Assembly: GCA_013331125.1 (NCBI GenBank)
Contig: DUGW01000213.1
Coordinates: 1,073 to 6,119 of the forward strand
Reading direction: 5' to 3'
Length of the DNA: 5,047 nt
DNA from: Candidatus Woesearchaeota archaeon
GTDB lineage: Archaea > Nanoarchaeota > Nanoarchaeia > Woesearchaeales > UBA11576
Positions 4,949 through 5,047 of this stretch are shown here, one piece after another; within the stretch, counting starts at the first letter, position 1, and each line of letters begins with the position of its first letter. Below the pieces are notes generated by a model, which was not told the origin of the DNA, made no database searches, and saw only the letters and a list, made by a program, of their open reading frames with translations. Made by a program: the position numbers and the translations under genes.

Positions 4949-4999
4949 TTACGCAAAAAAGAAGTACCTAAAAAATCCGATGTGGTGTGCATCTCTCAT
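4949..4999 (-). CDS. Possible 16-residue Phe-rich leader peptide
   Basis: A mini-ORF reads MRDAHHIGFFRYFFFA and then TAA. Five of 16 residues are Phe, one Tyr and two His. It is preceded by AAAGGAG with GGAG (5005-5008) 5 nt before the ATG, and by a strong TATA box (5023-5030). Its stop lies 184 nt before the start of the duplicated-domain gene, with stem-loops between. This layout recalls bacterial aromatic-amino-acid attenuator leaders, where ribosome stalling on repeated codons sets RNA folding, but I know of no established archaeal equivalent. The TATA box is so close that transcription may start at or next to the ATG, in which case the Shine-Dalgarno-like sequence would not be transcribed. 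So short an ORF could also be chance, and the true product of this promoter could be an untranslated leader. Confidence 0.35.
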   Translation of the reverse strand: MRDAHHIGFFRYFFFA

Positions 5000-5022
5000 G
5001 TTATCTCCTTTGATAGTAAGGA

Positions 5023-5030
5023 TATATAAA
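5023..5030 (-). promoter_or_regulatory. Strong TATA box upstream of the mini-ORF
   Basis: The minus strand reads TTTATATA with an A/G-rich stretch before it (AAAGTAAAA), a good archaeal BRE-TATA match. It predicts a transcript start near 5000. The 17 nt at 5019-5035 are identical to those at the phoU promoter (2974-2990). Confidence 0.6.
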
Positions 5031-5047
5031 TTTTACTTTTTCTTCGG

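Overview
The window looks like a compact archaeal chromosome segment, most likely from an uncultured lineage; I cannot place it further. The evidence is AT-rich TATA-type promoter boxes about 26 nt upstream of starts, two genes that appear to be transcribed without a leader, an AbrB-PhoU fusion regulator of the archaeal type, a circularly permuted YlqF/RbgA-type GTPase, and an archaeal-style COG2231 (MagIII-like) HhH-GPD DNA glycosylase. No insertion sequence, CRISPR array, tRNA or rRNA was seen.

Layout. 1-873 (+) encodes a DUF58/vWA protein and converges on the permuted GTPase at 919-1680 (-). A 316-bp gap (1681-1996) follows, unusually GC-rich and folded. It holds a 14-bp perfect end-closing helix, a nested 9-10-bp helix, a 7-bp potential pseudoknot and two strong hairpins, and is best read as an unidentified structured RNA of about 225 nt. 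Next comes the AbrB-PhoU regulator (1997-2947, -), with an AT-rich promoter region and a candidate operator palindrome upstream. An 89-residue protein of unknown function (3197-3466, +) has a strong Shine-Dalgarno and a GTG start. It overlaps tail-to-tail by 13 bp with the DNA glycosylase (3454-4176, -).

Upstream of the glycosylase, on the same strand, lies a 184-residue protein made of two diverged copies of a roughly 60-residue unit (4210-4764, -), which I do not recognise. Its upstream region (4765-5047) holds a strong TATA box, a Shine-Dalgarno-like sequence, a 16-codon Phe-rich mini-ORF (4949-4999, -) and several stem-loops, an arrangement resembling an attenuator-type leader.

The genes do not form one operon. 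Strand switches and separate promoter boxes suggest mostly single-gene units covering ribosome assembly (GTPase), phosphate-linked regulation (PhoU), base-excision repair (glycosylase) and two unknowns. The two least explained items are the folded RNA candidate at 1739-1963 and the mini-ORF/stem-loop leader plus duplicated-domain gene at 4210-4999.
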